Origin: Paraphaeosphaeria minitans
Lineage: Eukaryota; Ascomycota; Dothideomycetes; Pleosporales; Didymosphaeriaceae
DNA: 64,000 nucleotides
Direction of reading: 5' to 3'
Assembly: GCA_015832175.1 (NCBI GenBank)
Contig: WJXW01000018.1
Span: forward strand, 124,001-188,000
A model generated the notes under the pieces. The model made no database searches and was not told the origin of the DNA. It saw only the letters and a program-made list of their open reading frames with translations. This document shows positions 30,126-41,319 of this stretch, one piece after another. Both the position numbers and the translations under genes were made by a program. Each line of letters begins with the position of its first letter. Within the stretch, counting starts at the first letter, position 1.

Positions 30126-31382
30126 CTAAGCGTGTAGGCCGATGAAAGGGTATGCTACCGCGTCTAGGTGCCAGGCTGGGCCCCAATTTCCACTGATAAG
30201 GCGACTGGACTGGTACATCAGCTGCCTATCGAGACCCGGTTCCCTTATTACGAGCGTTCGACGCATCCTGCCGTCGAAACCAACCCTGGCCCCCAGTCGC
30301 GTGAACAAATCGCTGAGCTCAAGGTACTCCAGTCGAAGTTCTGAAGCAATGTCAGTCATAGCATGGCTCCACTCCCCATCACTCATCACACAATGGCAGA
30401 GTTTTAGTGAGCTCAGCCATTCATAAGCGGGCTCGAGAAATCGCAGCAAGTCGTACGCACTAGGCACTCTGAAGAGATGTAGTCTGCATGTCCTTAGGCG
30501 CGGATATTTGCAGTGACGCGCCATTTCCGAGAGTATGTTTTCCTCCAGGCTGCTGAAACAGGAGAGATCCAAGGACTCCAGGTTCCTCAGCTTCGCGAGG
30601 AACCGCACCAAGAACGGTGCCTTCCCATTCGGCATCTCTAGGCCATCGTCTGGCGATCTCCAGTCACGAATGTTCAACTTCAGGACCTTCAGTCCAAGGA
30701 AAACATCGTCAAAAACGACGAGAAAGGGCGATAGGCTCTCAAGCCGGCCAATGCTGACGGCACCATACCTCCGTCCTGGATCAATGCTGATGGTCTGGAC
30801 GATGAGTTTGACCATTGCCACAGCCGCGAGGGTAGAAATTAAAGGTCGACTCATCTCATTCTGACTGCTCTCGCAATAACGGCGGCCGAAGAGTGTAAAA
30901 TTCTTCTTCATGCCTTCGTAGGCAAACACGATGGACTGCAACCTTCCCAGGTGCTCGAAAACGGAAGCGAGCGCCTTGCGGTCATGTCGTGTTTCGTTCC
31001 AGAAACGGGTCTCCTGCTCAAGTCTGGCTTCAACCTCATTGTAACGTGCTTGCACGTCATCGCGTCTGTGCTGGTCTTGTTGAAGATCGGCTTCAATGAT
31101 TCCTTTCTCGAGCCCCCACAGCCTGATCGCAAAGCGTGGGGTGGAGTCAACAACCAAATCTCGTAGGCTTCGTCCAAAATACGGGTCGGAAGTGATGTGG
31201 GTCAACCGGTCCAGACTCTCGATAGTCCATGCAACTGTTCGCGTGCGGAAGAACCGCTCCCTGAACTGGTGGAGAGATTGCTGATTAAGCGAATGAGAGA
31301 CTAACCGGAACGAGCGAAAAGAATCAAGGTCGAGATCACCTGTGACGTGTTCTGTGAGTTCAGTTGGAAGGTCTGACAGCAT
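30126..31382 (-). CDS. F-box protein
   Basis: A single exon of 418 residues. The N-terminus, LSDLPTELTEHVTGDLDLDS followed by FRSFRLVSHSL, is an F-box, the segment that binds Skp1 in SCF ubiquitin ligases. The remainder alternates hydrophobic strands and helices (LRNLESLDLSCFSSLEE, LRTCRLHLFR, LEYLELSDLF), like irregular leucine-rich repeats used to recognise substrates. Charged helical residues 100-150 (LQQDQHRRDDVQARYNEVEA) interrupt the repeats. Such proteins are numerous and fast-evolving in these fungi, so the target cannot be predicted. Confidence 0.85.
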   Translation of the reverse strand: MLSDLPTELTEHVTGDLDLDSFRSFRLVSHSLNQQSLHQFRERFFRTRTVAWTIESLDRLTHITSDPYFGRSLRDLVVDSTPRFAIRLWGLEKGIIEADLQQDQHRRDDVQARYNEVEARLEQETRFWNETRHDRKALASVFEHLGRLQSIVFAYEGMKKNFTLFGRRYCESSQNEMSRPLISTLAAVAMVKLIVQTISIDPGRRYGAVSIGRLESLSPFLVVFDDVFLGLKVLKLNIRDWRSPDDGLEMPNGKAPFLVRFLAKLRNLESLDLSCFSSLEENILSEMARHCKYPRLRTCRLHLFRVPSAYDLLRFLEPAYEWLSSLKLCHCVMSDGEWSHAMTDIASELRLEYLELSDLFTRLGARVGFDGRMRRTLVIREPGLDRQLMYQSSRLISGNWGPAWHLDAVAYPFIGLHA

Positions 31383-31753
31383 TTTGAGGATAGATATTGC
31401 AAAGAAATATGGCAGAAAAGCAGATGCAGGTTGTGCATTTAAGCCGCGAAGCTGACTGTGAAAGCTGCAGCAAGATTACGAGGTACAGCAGGTGGAGAAG
31501 TTGGTCACGCATAGGGCGGGCACGATTACCGATGATGATCGCGGGCGCTAACATGGAATTGGGAGACGGTTCACCTCCAGAGCTGACACAACATTGGAAG
31601 TGAAGAGCCACGCCGAAGATGGTTGTTCCTGATGAGCAATCTTCGCAACTCAAAAAGCGAGGGTCCAAAGTCCGTAGCTCTAGCTATCTGCAGTTTAACT
31701 GTCTTGATTCGCGAAGATGCCCAGAATAAGTGACGTCTTCTCCACTGTCGATT
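31383..31753. other. Intergenic
   Basis: A 370-bp stretch between two minus-strand genes; nothing found. Confidence 0.5.
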
Positions 31754-33349
31754 TCAATCGCCATCATCTTCGCTGCCGCTGCTGTCACCGCTACTATCAG
31801 AGGTCTCCATGGCTGCACCTGAGCTAGCTTCGTCGCTTGAAGATGAGTCGTCGTCGCTGCTGTCTTCCTCCTCACTACTGCTGCTTTCACTGCTCTCGTC
31901 ACTGGATACGTCCGTTGTCCTGCGCTTACGCGAACGAGCTTTGCTCTCGGAAACGACTGGTGTGGTCTCAAAAGTTCGTGATTGAACGTTTCGAAGTCGA
32001 TTCTGCGGGGTAGTTGAAGGCATAGCGATGTCCAGAGCGCGGCAAAGTGCTTCGGCGCGGCTTCGCTTCAACCGTCGAACATATCCTTCCGGATATTCGT
32101 GGTCGGTCGTGCGCTCGACATCGGCGTCTGTCTGCCGTCGCTTCCGTTCCTTGACCAGACGCTCCTGGAGCGCAACCTCCTTCAACGCCTCGCGCTCTTC
32201 CATACTCTCCTTGCTGATTTCCTCGTCGACCTCTTCGGTTGTTTTGTTGCAACGTTCTCTGAGTCGTTCAATAGCCCCGGCGCCTTGAAGACTGCTTACG
32301 TATTCAAATAATGCGTCTGAATACTCTTCTGGAATGCGGAAAATGTTGAGCGAATTGTCCAGCACGTCGTTCTGGGTTGCCTTGTTGAACTTCCAGTTGC
32401 CACGGTCCTGATAGTACTGGGCGAGGTAGTTGAGGTAGTGAGACGGGTCCTTTTTCTTACTCTTCCCTGGAATTGGAGCCTTCAGCGGCAAAAATATCCT
32501 GGGATTACCGTTCGCAATGTGCACTGCGGGCGGTTTCGAAAATTGCGCGACCTCGGCTGGGGTGAAGTCAGCGCTTGATCCCTTCTGCTCCGCCACCCAC
32601 TGTTTGAAGTAATTGGAGGCGCTGTTGCCGTCTTTCGTCTTCGTATCGGGAGTGAAGGTGACCGACTTGCGCCGGTCAGTCTTTGGGGGTGACAAACTTG
32701 AGTGATTGGTTTGAGTGGACCGTTGCCTCTGCGGGGTTACCAAAGAGGAAGCGGCATAGGAGCCAGTCTCTGTAGAGGGAAGTAAAGTTGGGCCGTTTAC
32801 CGCGGGAACTGATCGTCCAGGTGAGAGAGATGGTGTCCGCGTAGGCTTTGGTGGTGCCAGACTCTGCTCGTGCGAAGCTGCATTTGCTGTTGCCCAGACG
32901 TGACTGTTCTGGTGATAGATTGGCTCCCTCTCTTTCTTCTTGCGGTAACTTGGGTCACCACCCTTTTTCTTGCGATAGTTAGGGTCGCCCTTGGGTTGAG
33001 CTCCCTCAGCCGGCGCCGCCTTACTTGATGCTGGGTTCGTGGTCTGAAGTTCCATTTCAGGAGCAACAACGGCGTCTCCGATGGGAGGAGTGTTTGCCCA
33101 GTCATGCTTGCTCTTTTTGACAGAAGCACCCTCAATATCAGCTGCACTCGGGTGGTGCTTGCGCTTGCCAAGCTTCACCTGGTCGTGGCCAAAATTGCTT
33201 TCTCCTTGCAAAGCACCATCTGGCTGAGCAGAGAGCGAATGGCCCTGTGTCTCAGTCTGCTGGTGACTGGTCTCGGGCGCTTCTTCGAATTTCTTGAGCT
33301 TCAGGCCCAGACGCTTCCAGGCTGGAACGAAGGCGCTGGGTTGTGCCAT
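31754..33349 (-). CDS. WKF-domain protein (C7orf50-like), likely nucleolar
   Basis: A single exon of 531 residues. The N-terminal half is disordered, with Lys-rich repeats (RKKKGGDPSYRKKK). Residues about 303-365 carry the WKF domain, including YLAQYYQDRGNWKFNKATQN with the Trp-Lys-Phe signature, followed by a charged coiled coil. The C-terminus is an acidic Ser/Asp/Glu tract of the kind common in nucleolar proteins. The human relative C7orf50 is nucleolar and linked to ribosome biogenesis; that role here is inferred. It is divergent from the proteasome alpha-1 gene across 337 bp. Confidence 0.85.
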   Translation of the reverse strand: MAQPSAFVPAWKRLGLKLKKFEEAPETSHQQTETQGHSLSAQPDGALQGESNFGHDQVKLGKRKHHPSAADIEGASVKKSKHDWANTPPIGDAVVAPEMELQTTNPASSKAAPAEGAQPKGDPNYRKKKGGDPSYRKKKEREPIYHQNSHVWATANAASHEQSLAPPKPTRTPSLSPGRSVPAVNGPTLLPSTETGSYAASSLVTPQRQRSTQTNHSSLSPPKTDRRKSVTFTPDTKTKDGNSASNYFKQWVAEQKGSSADFTPAEVAQFSKPPAVHIANGNPRIFLPLKAPIPGKSKKKDPSHYLNYLAQYYQDRGNWKFNKATQNDVLDNSLNIFRIPEEYSDALFEYVSSLQGAGAIERLRERCNKTTEEVDEEISKESMEEREALKEVALQERLVKERKRRQTDADVERTTDHEYPEGYVRRLKRSRAEALCRALDIAMPSTTPQNRLRNVQSRTFETTPVVSESKARSRKRRTTDVSSDESSESSSSEEEDSSDDDSSSSDEASSGAAMETSDSSGDSSGSEDDGD

Positions 33350-33686
33350 GCTGGAAAACGGAAATGGGAGGGTTTTACGGATTGCCTCAGCGACTGACCA
33401 TCGCTCTCGCCCGAATCAGCTGGTTGCGTCGCTCAGAATGCCAAATGAGAGCGCGCAGGCAGAGTTTTGAAAAAGGTGCCAAGGCCAGGGCGAGGGTGGC
33501 GCGGGCCAATGGCGAGGCCCGCAGCGAGAGCGACAGCTCCAGGCTTCCCGCAACGCGTGACGGCAGCACGGCATTCACCTCCATCGCCATCAACACGACC
33601 GCCCGCTCTCCCCGCGCTGACACCTAATTTCCTCGAGCTCCAGCTGATCGACCCCGCGACACATAAACAACAACCCCGCCGCCATC
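33350..33686. promoter_or_regulatory. Bidirectional promoter, WKF gene and proteasome alpha-1
   Basis: 337 bp lie between opposed start codons of two housekeeping-type genes, so both promoters must be here. I did not resolve a specific factor site. Confidence 0.55.
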
Positions 33687-34734
33687 ATGTCTGGTGCGTT
33701 GCTGGCAGCACCCCGCCGACAGCTCTCTTGAGCTGCTGCCCTGCTATGCTGTGCTGTGCTGTGCTGACCGCGGCGTGTTTGTACAGGAAGCGCAGGCTAC
33801 GACCGGCACATCACCATCTTCTCGGACCAAGGTCGCCTATACCAAGTCGGTATGCAGTTCCCGTCTTCCTCTGCGAGCTGCGCTGACAGCTCCAGAATAT
33901 GCGTTCAAGGCAATCACGGCGGCGAACATCACATCGGTGGGCGTGCGGGGCAAGGACTGCGCGGTGGTCATCTCGCAGAAGAAGGTGCCTGTACGTGTCA
34001 AGCTCTTCGTCATGCCTATGAGGTCTGGGACCAGTCCATGACCTAGGATACTAAACCCCCCGCAGGACAAGCTGATCGAGCCGTCGTCCGTCTCCCACAT
34101 CTTCAGGCTGTCGCCGTCAGTAGGCTGCGTCATGACGGGGTCCATAGCTGATGCCAGGGCCTCCGTGAGCCGGGCGCGCGGCGAGGCTGCCGAGTTCCGC
34201 TACAAGTTTGGATACGAGATGCCCTGCGACGTGCTGGCCAAGCGGATAGCCAACATCAGCCAGGTCTACACCCAGCGGGTAAGCGAGGCTGCTGCTACAC
34301 CCCAGCCGAGGCACGCGAGGAGACCAGGGCCGCTGACTCTACCACAGGCTTACATGCGGCCGTTGGGCGTGGCCACCACGCTCATCTCACTCGACTCGGA
34401 ATTCGGACCCCAGCTGTACAAGTGCGACCCCGCAGGCTACTACGTCGGCTACAAGGCGACGGCATCGGGCCCCAAGACGCAGGAGGCGCTCAACTTCCTG
34501 GAGAAGAAGCTGAAGAACAGGGAGCATGCAGAGGGCAGCTGGGAGGAGGTCGTCGAGCTCGGCATCTCGGCGCTGAGCACAGTGCTGTCGGTCGACTTCA
34601 AGAAGGGCGAGCTCGAGGTAGGCATTGTGGGAGGACCCAGGGCCGACGGCGAGGACGGCACGGACCCGCTGTTCAGGTCGCTCACGGAGGAGGAAATCGA
34701 CGAACGGCTGCAGTCCATCGCCGACAAGGACTGA
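33687..34734 (+). CDS. SCL1: 20S proteasome subunit alpha-1
   Basis: Deduced join(33687-33693, 33787-33849, 33896-33990, 34066-34278, 34348-34734), 254 residues. The first exon is only seven bases (ATGTCTG). The alpha signature [19 protein letters not shown] follows the first intron, then [36 protein letters not shown]-like ISQVYTQR and [18 protein letters not shown]. These match the alpha-1 subunit (Scl1 in yeast, PSMA6 in human), which forms the outer ring and gates substrate entry. Alpha subunits are not catalytic. The last intron (34279-34347) is in frame and lacks stops, so an unspliced message would still read through. All introns are GT-AG, 46-93 bp. Confidence 0.95.
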
Positions 34735-35744
34735 GGCCCGGCACTGCGGACCTGGGATTAGTGGGCGCAAGAGAGGGCGCAGCGGGCGGGCTGGCCGTTT
34801 GCACGAAGAGCCTCAGCGACGCCGCTCGGCGTGCGAAGAGAGGCAGTCGTGAGCGTTAGACCGTTCATGCTCTGCAGCGGGCGCGCACACTGAGGTCTGG
34901 CGTGAGACGGGAGGGGTCTCGCAAGCGGGCGTTTTCAGCCGCCGACGCGTGTGGTTGTGTATGTATTAGCCTCACGTCAATGACAACGTTTTCTCTCACT
35001 CCAGCTGCACCGACGCAGGAACACATGGCGCGACATGATCTCGCTGATATCACTGGCCGCCAGCGAAGGCACAGGCGGAGTGTGGCTGACACGAGGGGAA
35101 CTGTTGCGGTGAAGGGCTCGCACCCTGAGCCTCGCCGGCTAGCTGCCCGTGGTGCTTTTCAGTTCACATTCACCATCGCTTAACACGGCCTAATTTTGGA
35201 CGCAGGCCAATCGCATCCGCCGAATTCACTGTCTCGCCACGCCTTGCCCCATGAGGCAGCTGCGCCAAACCCTTTACGGCGATGTGGCGCCCGCCCAAGT
35301 GCTGAACACCACTGGCAGCCCAGCTATGCTCTTGCAAACAGTACCATGACAGCTGGAGTCGACGGGTCCGTGGTGCGTGACAAACGCGCCCGGAGCCCGG
35401 CTTGCTCGACTTCTCCATACTACATCCTACTCTTCCACCTTGTCGTGAACCCCCACAGCGTGCCTTGCGATGCTGAATGGTGCAGCTGTCCACTGTCCAG
35501 CTGGGTCGTCTCAGACGCTCAGGACCAAAATGTGGATCTCTCGGCAAGCTCTAGCAGCGGGAGTAGCCTACGGCCTTGCGACTACACTGGACCACCGTTG
35601 AGCTTCCATGCTTTTCGTTCTATATAACGGTTGCCACGCCGCTACACTACACCACCACAGTCAAGCCTCATCAGCATCTTCGCTACCAGTCTCGTCTTCA
35701 TTCGTCATCTTTCAAGTCTCGCCATCAGCCATTCACTCACCACC
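34735..35744. other. Intergenic
   Basis: About 1 kb, with pyrimidine-rich sequence just before 35745 that fits a promoter and 5' leader. No gene seen. Confidence 0.5.
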
Positions 35745-36598
35745 ATGTCCGACGGCCGTAAGGCTACCCCTGCTCCTTTCCATACCCAGTCCATTTTTTT
35801 TTCTTCTACATCACTTCTCCACTGCACTCAACCCCACGAAATCGTTGTAGTTAGGCCCAGCGACTAACGCTGTCTTTTAGTGAACGATGCCCGCGCCATG
35901 CGCATTGCGGAGATCATGAACGACTTCCGCAACGTGCAACACTACCTCAGCCAACTCCGCGCCTCTCCTACCGCAGAAGAATACTATCTCGAGGGCTACT
36001 CACTGCTCCGCCAATGCAGCAGCGAAGCTCAGAGTGTCCTCACCACTCCTTTTGCGGCCACCAGCGGGGCAACGGGCGGTGACCCTGAGCGCGAGAAGCA
36101 GCAATTGAGGGCGTAAGTGCGCCTCATCTCTATCACTATTCGCCTCTTGGACCCCTTCTCCGGCAATTGACCCAAAACGGGCTAATGGGATGTGATGGAA
36201 AGGCAAGCAGAGAATGAGGCTGACGTCAGAATAGAATCATTGTCGATGCTGCGGTGCGGCGTTTCCAGTGCCAGAGGGCCTACCTGAGAGCACATGCAGG
36301 ACTGAGGTGGATGATCTCGCGGAACAGCGTCTTGCGAGGGCAGAAGCCCAATGCGAGTCACTTTGCACCTCTCCAGGCCGCTGACAGTACTCTGCGGATG
36401 GTATGTCAACCAACTCACACCCCTCCGGAGCTTTGCATCACACCCAGCATCACAATACTGATTTCTCTTGAGGAACTCCTCGCCATCACCGACTCGCACG
36501 TCGACCACACGCTGCGCGCCCAGGACGCCTCGCAGGGCAAATGGCTCGCCGAAGACCCCTCCCTAACTCAAATCCAGCAGAAGCTCATGAGTCGATAA
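35745..36598 (+). CDS. Hypothetical helical protein, multi-exon
   Basis: Exon 1 is 35745-35757 (MSDG plus one base). A 123-bp intron (GTAAGG ... TTTTAG) leads to exon 2 at 35881-36112, giving NDARAMRIAEIMNDFRNVQ and following helices. A donor GTAAGT at 36113 is clear. The next acceptor is probably 36202 or 36210 (QAENEAD). Coding character then appears as DDLAEQRLARAEAQC (about 36310-36357), and the end reads LLAITDSHVDHTLRAQD to KLMSR and the stop at 36598. The exact joins between 36230 and 36440 are uncertain. The protein is charged and helical; I do not recognise the family. Confidence 0.5.
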
Positions 36599-37984
36599 TC
36601 TCTCCGCCGATACCGCGTAGCTCTTCAAGACTTCGTTGGGCTGGCTCAACGGTCTGGGCGCGGCCCTTCTGCGACCCCACGACTCGACCCGACATGTCCA
36701 CCACCAAACCAGAAGCCTTTCCTAAACGATACCCCCTCCGTCAAAACGCCTGATAGCGTCATAACGCTATTGCTTTCCTTGGACCCTGCGCGGCGATCTC
36801 TACACTCGCGCTATGCGAACAACAGCCCATCTCGTTTATGTCACTCTCCGCATTGAGTCATCCTTTCCCGTCCGTCCCATTCTGCTGTTCTTATAGTTCC
36901 ATCCTCCGTATTTCAGCACCTTGCGGTGTTGCTTCCCTTTCCGGGCGACGGGTACACGGTGCAGGCCACATGCGTACCCGGCCAATGCACACCCCTTTGG
37001 GCGTAGCTTCTGGTGTCAGAACGCCTTTTCCCTGGCCCATCCTATTTCCGCGACGACCTCTTTCTTTGCTGCTTTCTTTGGTACACCACGGTTGTAACAG
37101 CTTGATTAGCGTTGGCGTTGGCGTTGGCGTCGGCGTTTCGGCCGGTGAGATATCGGCCTGGGTTACCTAGTGAATAAGCGAGAAGGGCACAGGTGGAAGC
37201 GGACTGTCCTGAAGAAGAAAAATTCCTGGTGTTTTGGGCGGGCTCGCGGGATTTTCCTGGGTGAGAGGAGAAGGGTTATTTGGTTGCTTGCGCGCTGGAA
37301 GCGCAGAGCTGGGGAGTCGGGGCTTCTATTCTGTGCGTTGTACATTGTTCATCTTCCTTCTCAACTGCATTTCCCCCTAATCTTGCTATATCGTGTAATT
37401 TATTGTATATACTCTACCTTCTACATACCCCACATACTATCTGACCATCACATCAACCACACCTTCTTATGGCAACACCCTACCTACCACCCTCCTTGTC
37501 TCGACATCCCCTCCAGCACACAACGGCCCCTCACCGTCCCCATCAACATCACTACTCCTAAGCTCGACAGAGCTAGTCCCATCGCCCGCTCCAGACCAGC
37601 TGAGTCCCCTCCTCGCTTCCAATGGTCGCTTGGATCACAGCCCTGCGCAGCTGAGCCCGACGCAGTGGTTAGCTCGGCCTGTCTAGCGTGACGTCCCGAT
37701 CGCGAACCCGCTCCGCGGGTCGAGGGGGTGCGCCGAGGATCTGGGTTGCGTAGGTAGTACGTACGTAGGAAACAGTTAGCACGCGTAGTGTAGAGGTGCA
37801 AATATCTGTGGTTTCGGGAGGGGATGTGACGACATGACGAACGACAGCAACTCCTCTTCCAACCCTTTGATCACCGGGGTCGAGAATCCGGTACCGTCGT
37901 GGAATGATAGGTATCTGACAGTGACAGGCAGAGCGCAATGCGGGGACGCTGAGTCAGGTCATCGACACCAACGTCTACCAATAA
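36599..37984. other. Intergenic with short simple repeats
   Basis: About 1.4 kb. A hexanucleotide run (GTTGGC-like, about 37110-37136) is present. Open frames here lack ATG starts or motifs. Confidence 0.5.
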
Positions 37985-38123
37985 CATACCTACCTATCTA
38001 CCTACTTACCTACCTATCTACCTACTTACCTACCTATCTACCTACTTACCTACCTATCTACCTACGTGCCTACCTACCTACCTACCTACGTGCCTACCTA
38101 CCTACCTACCTACCTACCTACCT
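37985..38123. repeat. (CCTA)n tetranucleotide array with a 20-bp higher-order unit
   Basis: About 139 bp of CCTA/TACC repeats. The first 80 bp are organised as four copies of a 20-bp unit (TACCTACCTATCTACCTACT). The rest is plain CCTA with two GTGC interruptions. Smaller arrays of the same motif occur at 23464, 23690, 44945 and 49632. Confidence 0.95.
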
Positions 38124-38886
38124 CACCGAGCTGCGCTGCGCCCGTCGCATCAGTCGTCTGTCCAGCCCAGGCCGGAGCATTCGTATTCGGCACCTCCCCA
38201 CGCACAGACGCTCGCCCATACCCACGTGGCCCCCCTGTCCGCACCCTACCATATGCAGTCTAGCCCACATCGGAGTTGCCGATCGCTATCCACGGTGTGG
38301 ACGGGGTTGCCGATCTCCTGGTGAGTAGCTGCTGCGGTCGTTCTGGTACGATTTTGGGATGCGTTTGGGAGGTGCAGCGATACTGGGACTGCAGTTATGG
38401 CCTGTTTTTGAGGATGGTGTTTTGTCCAGCGTGGTGTGGAAAGTCATGTCCTGGAGCAGCTAGCGCTCAATAGAGTGGAGTGCAGTTGGGTGAGGTGCTT
38501 AGAGAAGGGATATGGGGTTATCCTGCATCGAGTGGAAGATGGGAGAAGATGGGAGAAGATGGGAGAAGATGGATAAGATGAGGGGGAGTATCGGGAGGTG
38601 GAGGGCATCGGGAAGAGGGCGAGAAGAGAGTAGAGGAGACACGATTTTGAGGCAAAGTTTTGATGCGGGTATCAGTACCATACACGGCTCTCTAACTGTG
38701 GACAGAACGCCAAAAAGGCATTATAAGTCCAAGTATCCCTGTATCCATTGCCGAAGCAAGGGGGCTGACTGTCCACCTACATACCTTCATGGTTCAAACC
38801 TTGTTGGAAGAAAGCCAATCTTGCCGTTGCAGAATTCAGATCCTCGAGATACATTGCACTGTCGTATCCCACCCCCAGCACACGCT
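38124..38886. other. Intergenic with a 10-bp repeat
   Basis: Contains about four copies of GATGGGAGAA at about 38536-38580. No gene is supported. Confidence 0.5.
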
Positions 38887-40508
38887 CTACTCTTTTTCGT
38901 TCATCTCATCCCGGTGCCGCCCAAGCATGGCACGCAACTCCTCTCTGTGCCGGCCCAACATCATCTCCATCTCTTGCAGCTGCCTCTGCCGTATCATACC
39001 CAACCGCCTGTTGTTCCCCTCGCGCTGCCGAAACTGCCCCTCCCGCTCAGTCAGAACCATGGTACGGTTTGTGAGTAGGCACTCTTGTAAAGAAAGATCA
39101 TGGTATCGATCGTCCAAGTGCTGCTCCCGCTCGCGAAGCTCCTCCTCGCGTTGATCGAGTCGCTCCTGCTGCTCCTGTTGGGGCTGGGTGCCCACAGAGG
39201 CGGTCAAGAGGCTGAGAGGAGGGTTCTCGACGGTCTCGATCTCGGGAGTCGGCGAGAGCAGGAAGGGATTCGGAGGGGCCCTGGATCGCTGGTTCTGGCG
39301 GAGGCTGCTGGAACGGGGACCAAAAGTCGGACGTGGATCAAAGTTAAAGGGAAGGTCCCGCGTGCTCTCTTCTGGAGGGAAATCTCTGAGAAGAGAGAGT
39401 TGGGACGCATCCTGCTCGCTGCTCTGGACGATTCTGTCGTCGTCGATGTCCATGGCGGCGGTCTCGTTGCCGTCTTCGATCACAGCTGCGGGTTGATTGC
39501 CATTCTGACTACCGATTTGTTTGCCGCTCTGATTGCCGTTTTGGTTGCCGTTTTGGTTGCCGTTTTGGTTGCCGTTCTGGTTGCTGTCTTGGTTGTCGTT
39601 CTGATTGCTGTTATGGTTGCCAGCTGGCAAGCCCCAGTTCCGTTGGATACGATCCGCAACACTTTGCGGTGAGGGGCGAGGGCGCGGAGCAGGATTCCAG
39701 AAGGAAGAGGGAAAGGGAAAATGTTGCTCTTGCTGCGGGGGCTGCGATTGATCTGTCTGACGCTGGTTGTTGCTGTTTCCGTTATTACCAGTCGCATCTT
39801 CGCCGCTGCCGTTCTCGCGCTTGAATGTCGTCGTCTTGCGGGAATCTGGAGCTGTCGTCTTCTTTTCCTGTTTGCGCTGCCTACGCGAGCCTTGCGTGTT
39901 GCGTGCTCGCTCTCGGACTCTGTTAATGTCGCGTGTAATGGAGTTGAAGCTTTCTAGAGGCTGCAAGATATTCAGTGATAAAATAAGAGTACCTGTGAAA
40001 AACGTACGTCTTCATCGTCATCACTGTCGATGAGATCGATCACACGAGGCGAGGGCCGTCCGAAAAGCCGCGCGGGGTCAGAAGGTTGAGTAGGCACAGA
40101 ACGTTGAGCACGTGTCTCTGATGGCACTCTTTCCAGCCTGGACGCGAGTGGCAAGGACTGCGGTGCGGCAAGTCCACGACGATTTGGTTCTGCGTTCGAG
40201 CGAATTGTTCGACGACCGAGCGGGTCAAAGTCCACCGTGAAACCCTCTGGTTTTTTCATCCACACAGTCCGACAAAGCGGACATCTCTTATCAAGCCGCG
40301 GGTTGTTTGTGAGTATAGCCGTAATGCAGTTGCGACCGAAGATGTGGTTGCAACCCTCGATCTTGACACGCACGGATTGTTCCAGGACATAGTTGTCGAG
40401 GCAGATCGGACACTCGTCGAGCACGGGGAGATCCTGCGGGTCAACGGCCTCGGTCTTCTCCTTCAGGAAGGCTGTGCAACGCTCGCGCGCGGCTTTGTGG
40501 TCCGCCAT
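38887..40508 (-). CDS. RING-finger protein with Asn/Gln/Gly-repeat region
   Basis: Deduced join(40508-40008, 39960-38887), 524 residues, with a 47-bp intron (GTACGT ... GCAG, phase 0). The N-terminal RING reads CPIC (C33, C36), GCNHIFGRNC (C53, H55, C61) and CPLC (C76, C79), as in ubiquitin E3 ligases. A short acidic motif (DLIDSDDDED) precedes the intron. The centre has a 12-bp DNA repeat coding several NQNG units within a longer Asn/Gln/Gly tract. The C-terminus is a Gln/Glu/Arg-rich coiled coil with two RHR(E/D)E-type repeats. The order RING, disordered N/Q tract, coiled coil suggests a self-associating E3, but the substrate is unknown. Confidence 0.85.
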
Positions 40509-41179
40509 CGTGAGGATGTGCAGACGTGAGTCGATCGCCGGTGTAGAAGTCGCGGATGTTGGTGGGCTCAGAAGCGAGGTGCGACGTGCTCAAATGGGCG
40601 GGGACGAGGTGAGAGGTCGCGGCGGGTTGATACGGTGAGGGACACGGGTGTTTGCATGTTCACCTTGAGGCAGACACCGCAACTTTCAAGGCAGGTATGA
40701 ACTGCGCAGGGGCCATTATAACTATCGCTCTCATTTTGCGAGACGTGAAATTACCGGAACAACGGCGTGTGAACGCAAACGGGGACAGCCCTGGAACCTT
40801 ACCTAGCGTCGCTGAGCTGTAGCTTTCGTGCGTTGGTTGCGAGCAAACGTTTGGAACTAAGAAAGGAGCCAGAGAGATAACACTATAGTAATGTATCCAA
40901 AGGTATGCTACATATGAATCCGACGTTGAATCCTACTAAATCCCTCCGCCATGATATGTTTCCATTTTCCCATTGTATGTGTCTAGCCTTTGCTGACAGT
41001 TTATCAAAAACATTTCGAGTACATAAAGAGAACCCTCAGCTGGATAAAGAACAAACGCCATAACGCATCGATAGATCTATATGAGCCTAGCTGCACGTGA
41101 TTGGGCTTTGCCACAAACAACCTGCAGGATCTCTGCAGTACCAATAGACACACTCTAGCCCGAACGAGTGACGGCAACC
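40509..41179. other. Intergenic
   Basis: About 0.67 kb upstream of the RING gene. Nothing else seen. Confidence 0.5.
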
Positions 41180-41319
41180 TTCGACAACCTTTCACAACAT
41201 TCCACAACCTTCGGCAACCTTTCACAACCTTCCACAACCTTTCACAACCTTCCACAACCTTCCACAGCCTTCCACAACCTTCCACAGCCTTCCACAACCT
41301 TCCACAGCCTTCCACAACC
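41180..41319. repeat. Tandem repeat, 14 x 10 bp
   Basis: About fourteen copies of a 10-bp unit (TTCCACAACC, variants with TTTCACAACC or TTCCACAGCC). The variants alternate towards the right end. The minus strand stays open through it (a Trp/Gly/Glu-rich reading), which is an artefact of the repeat. Confidence 0.93.
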
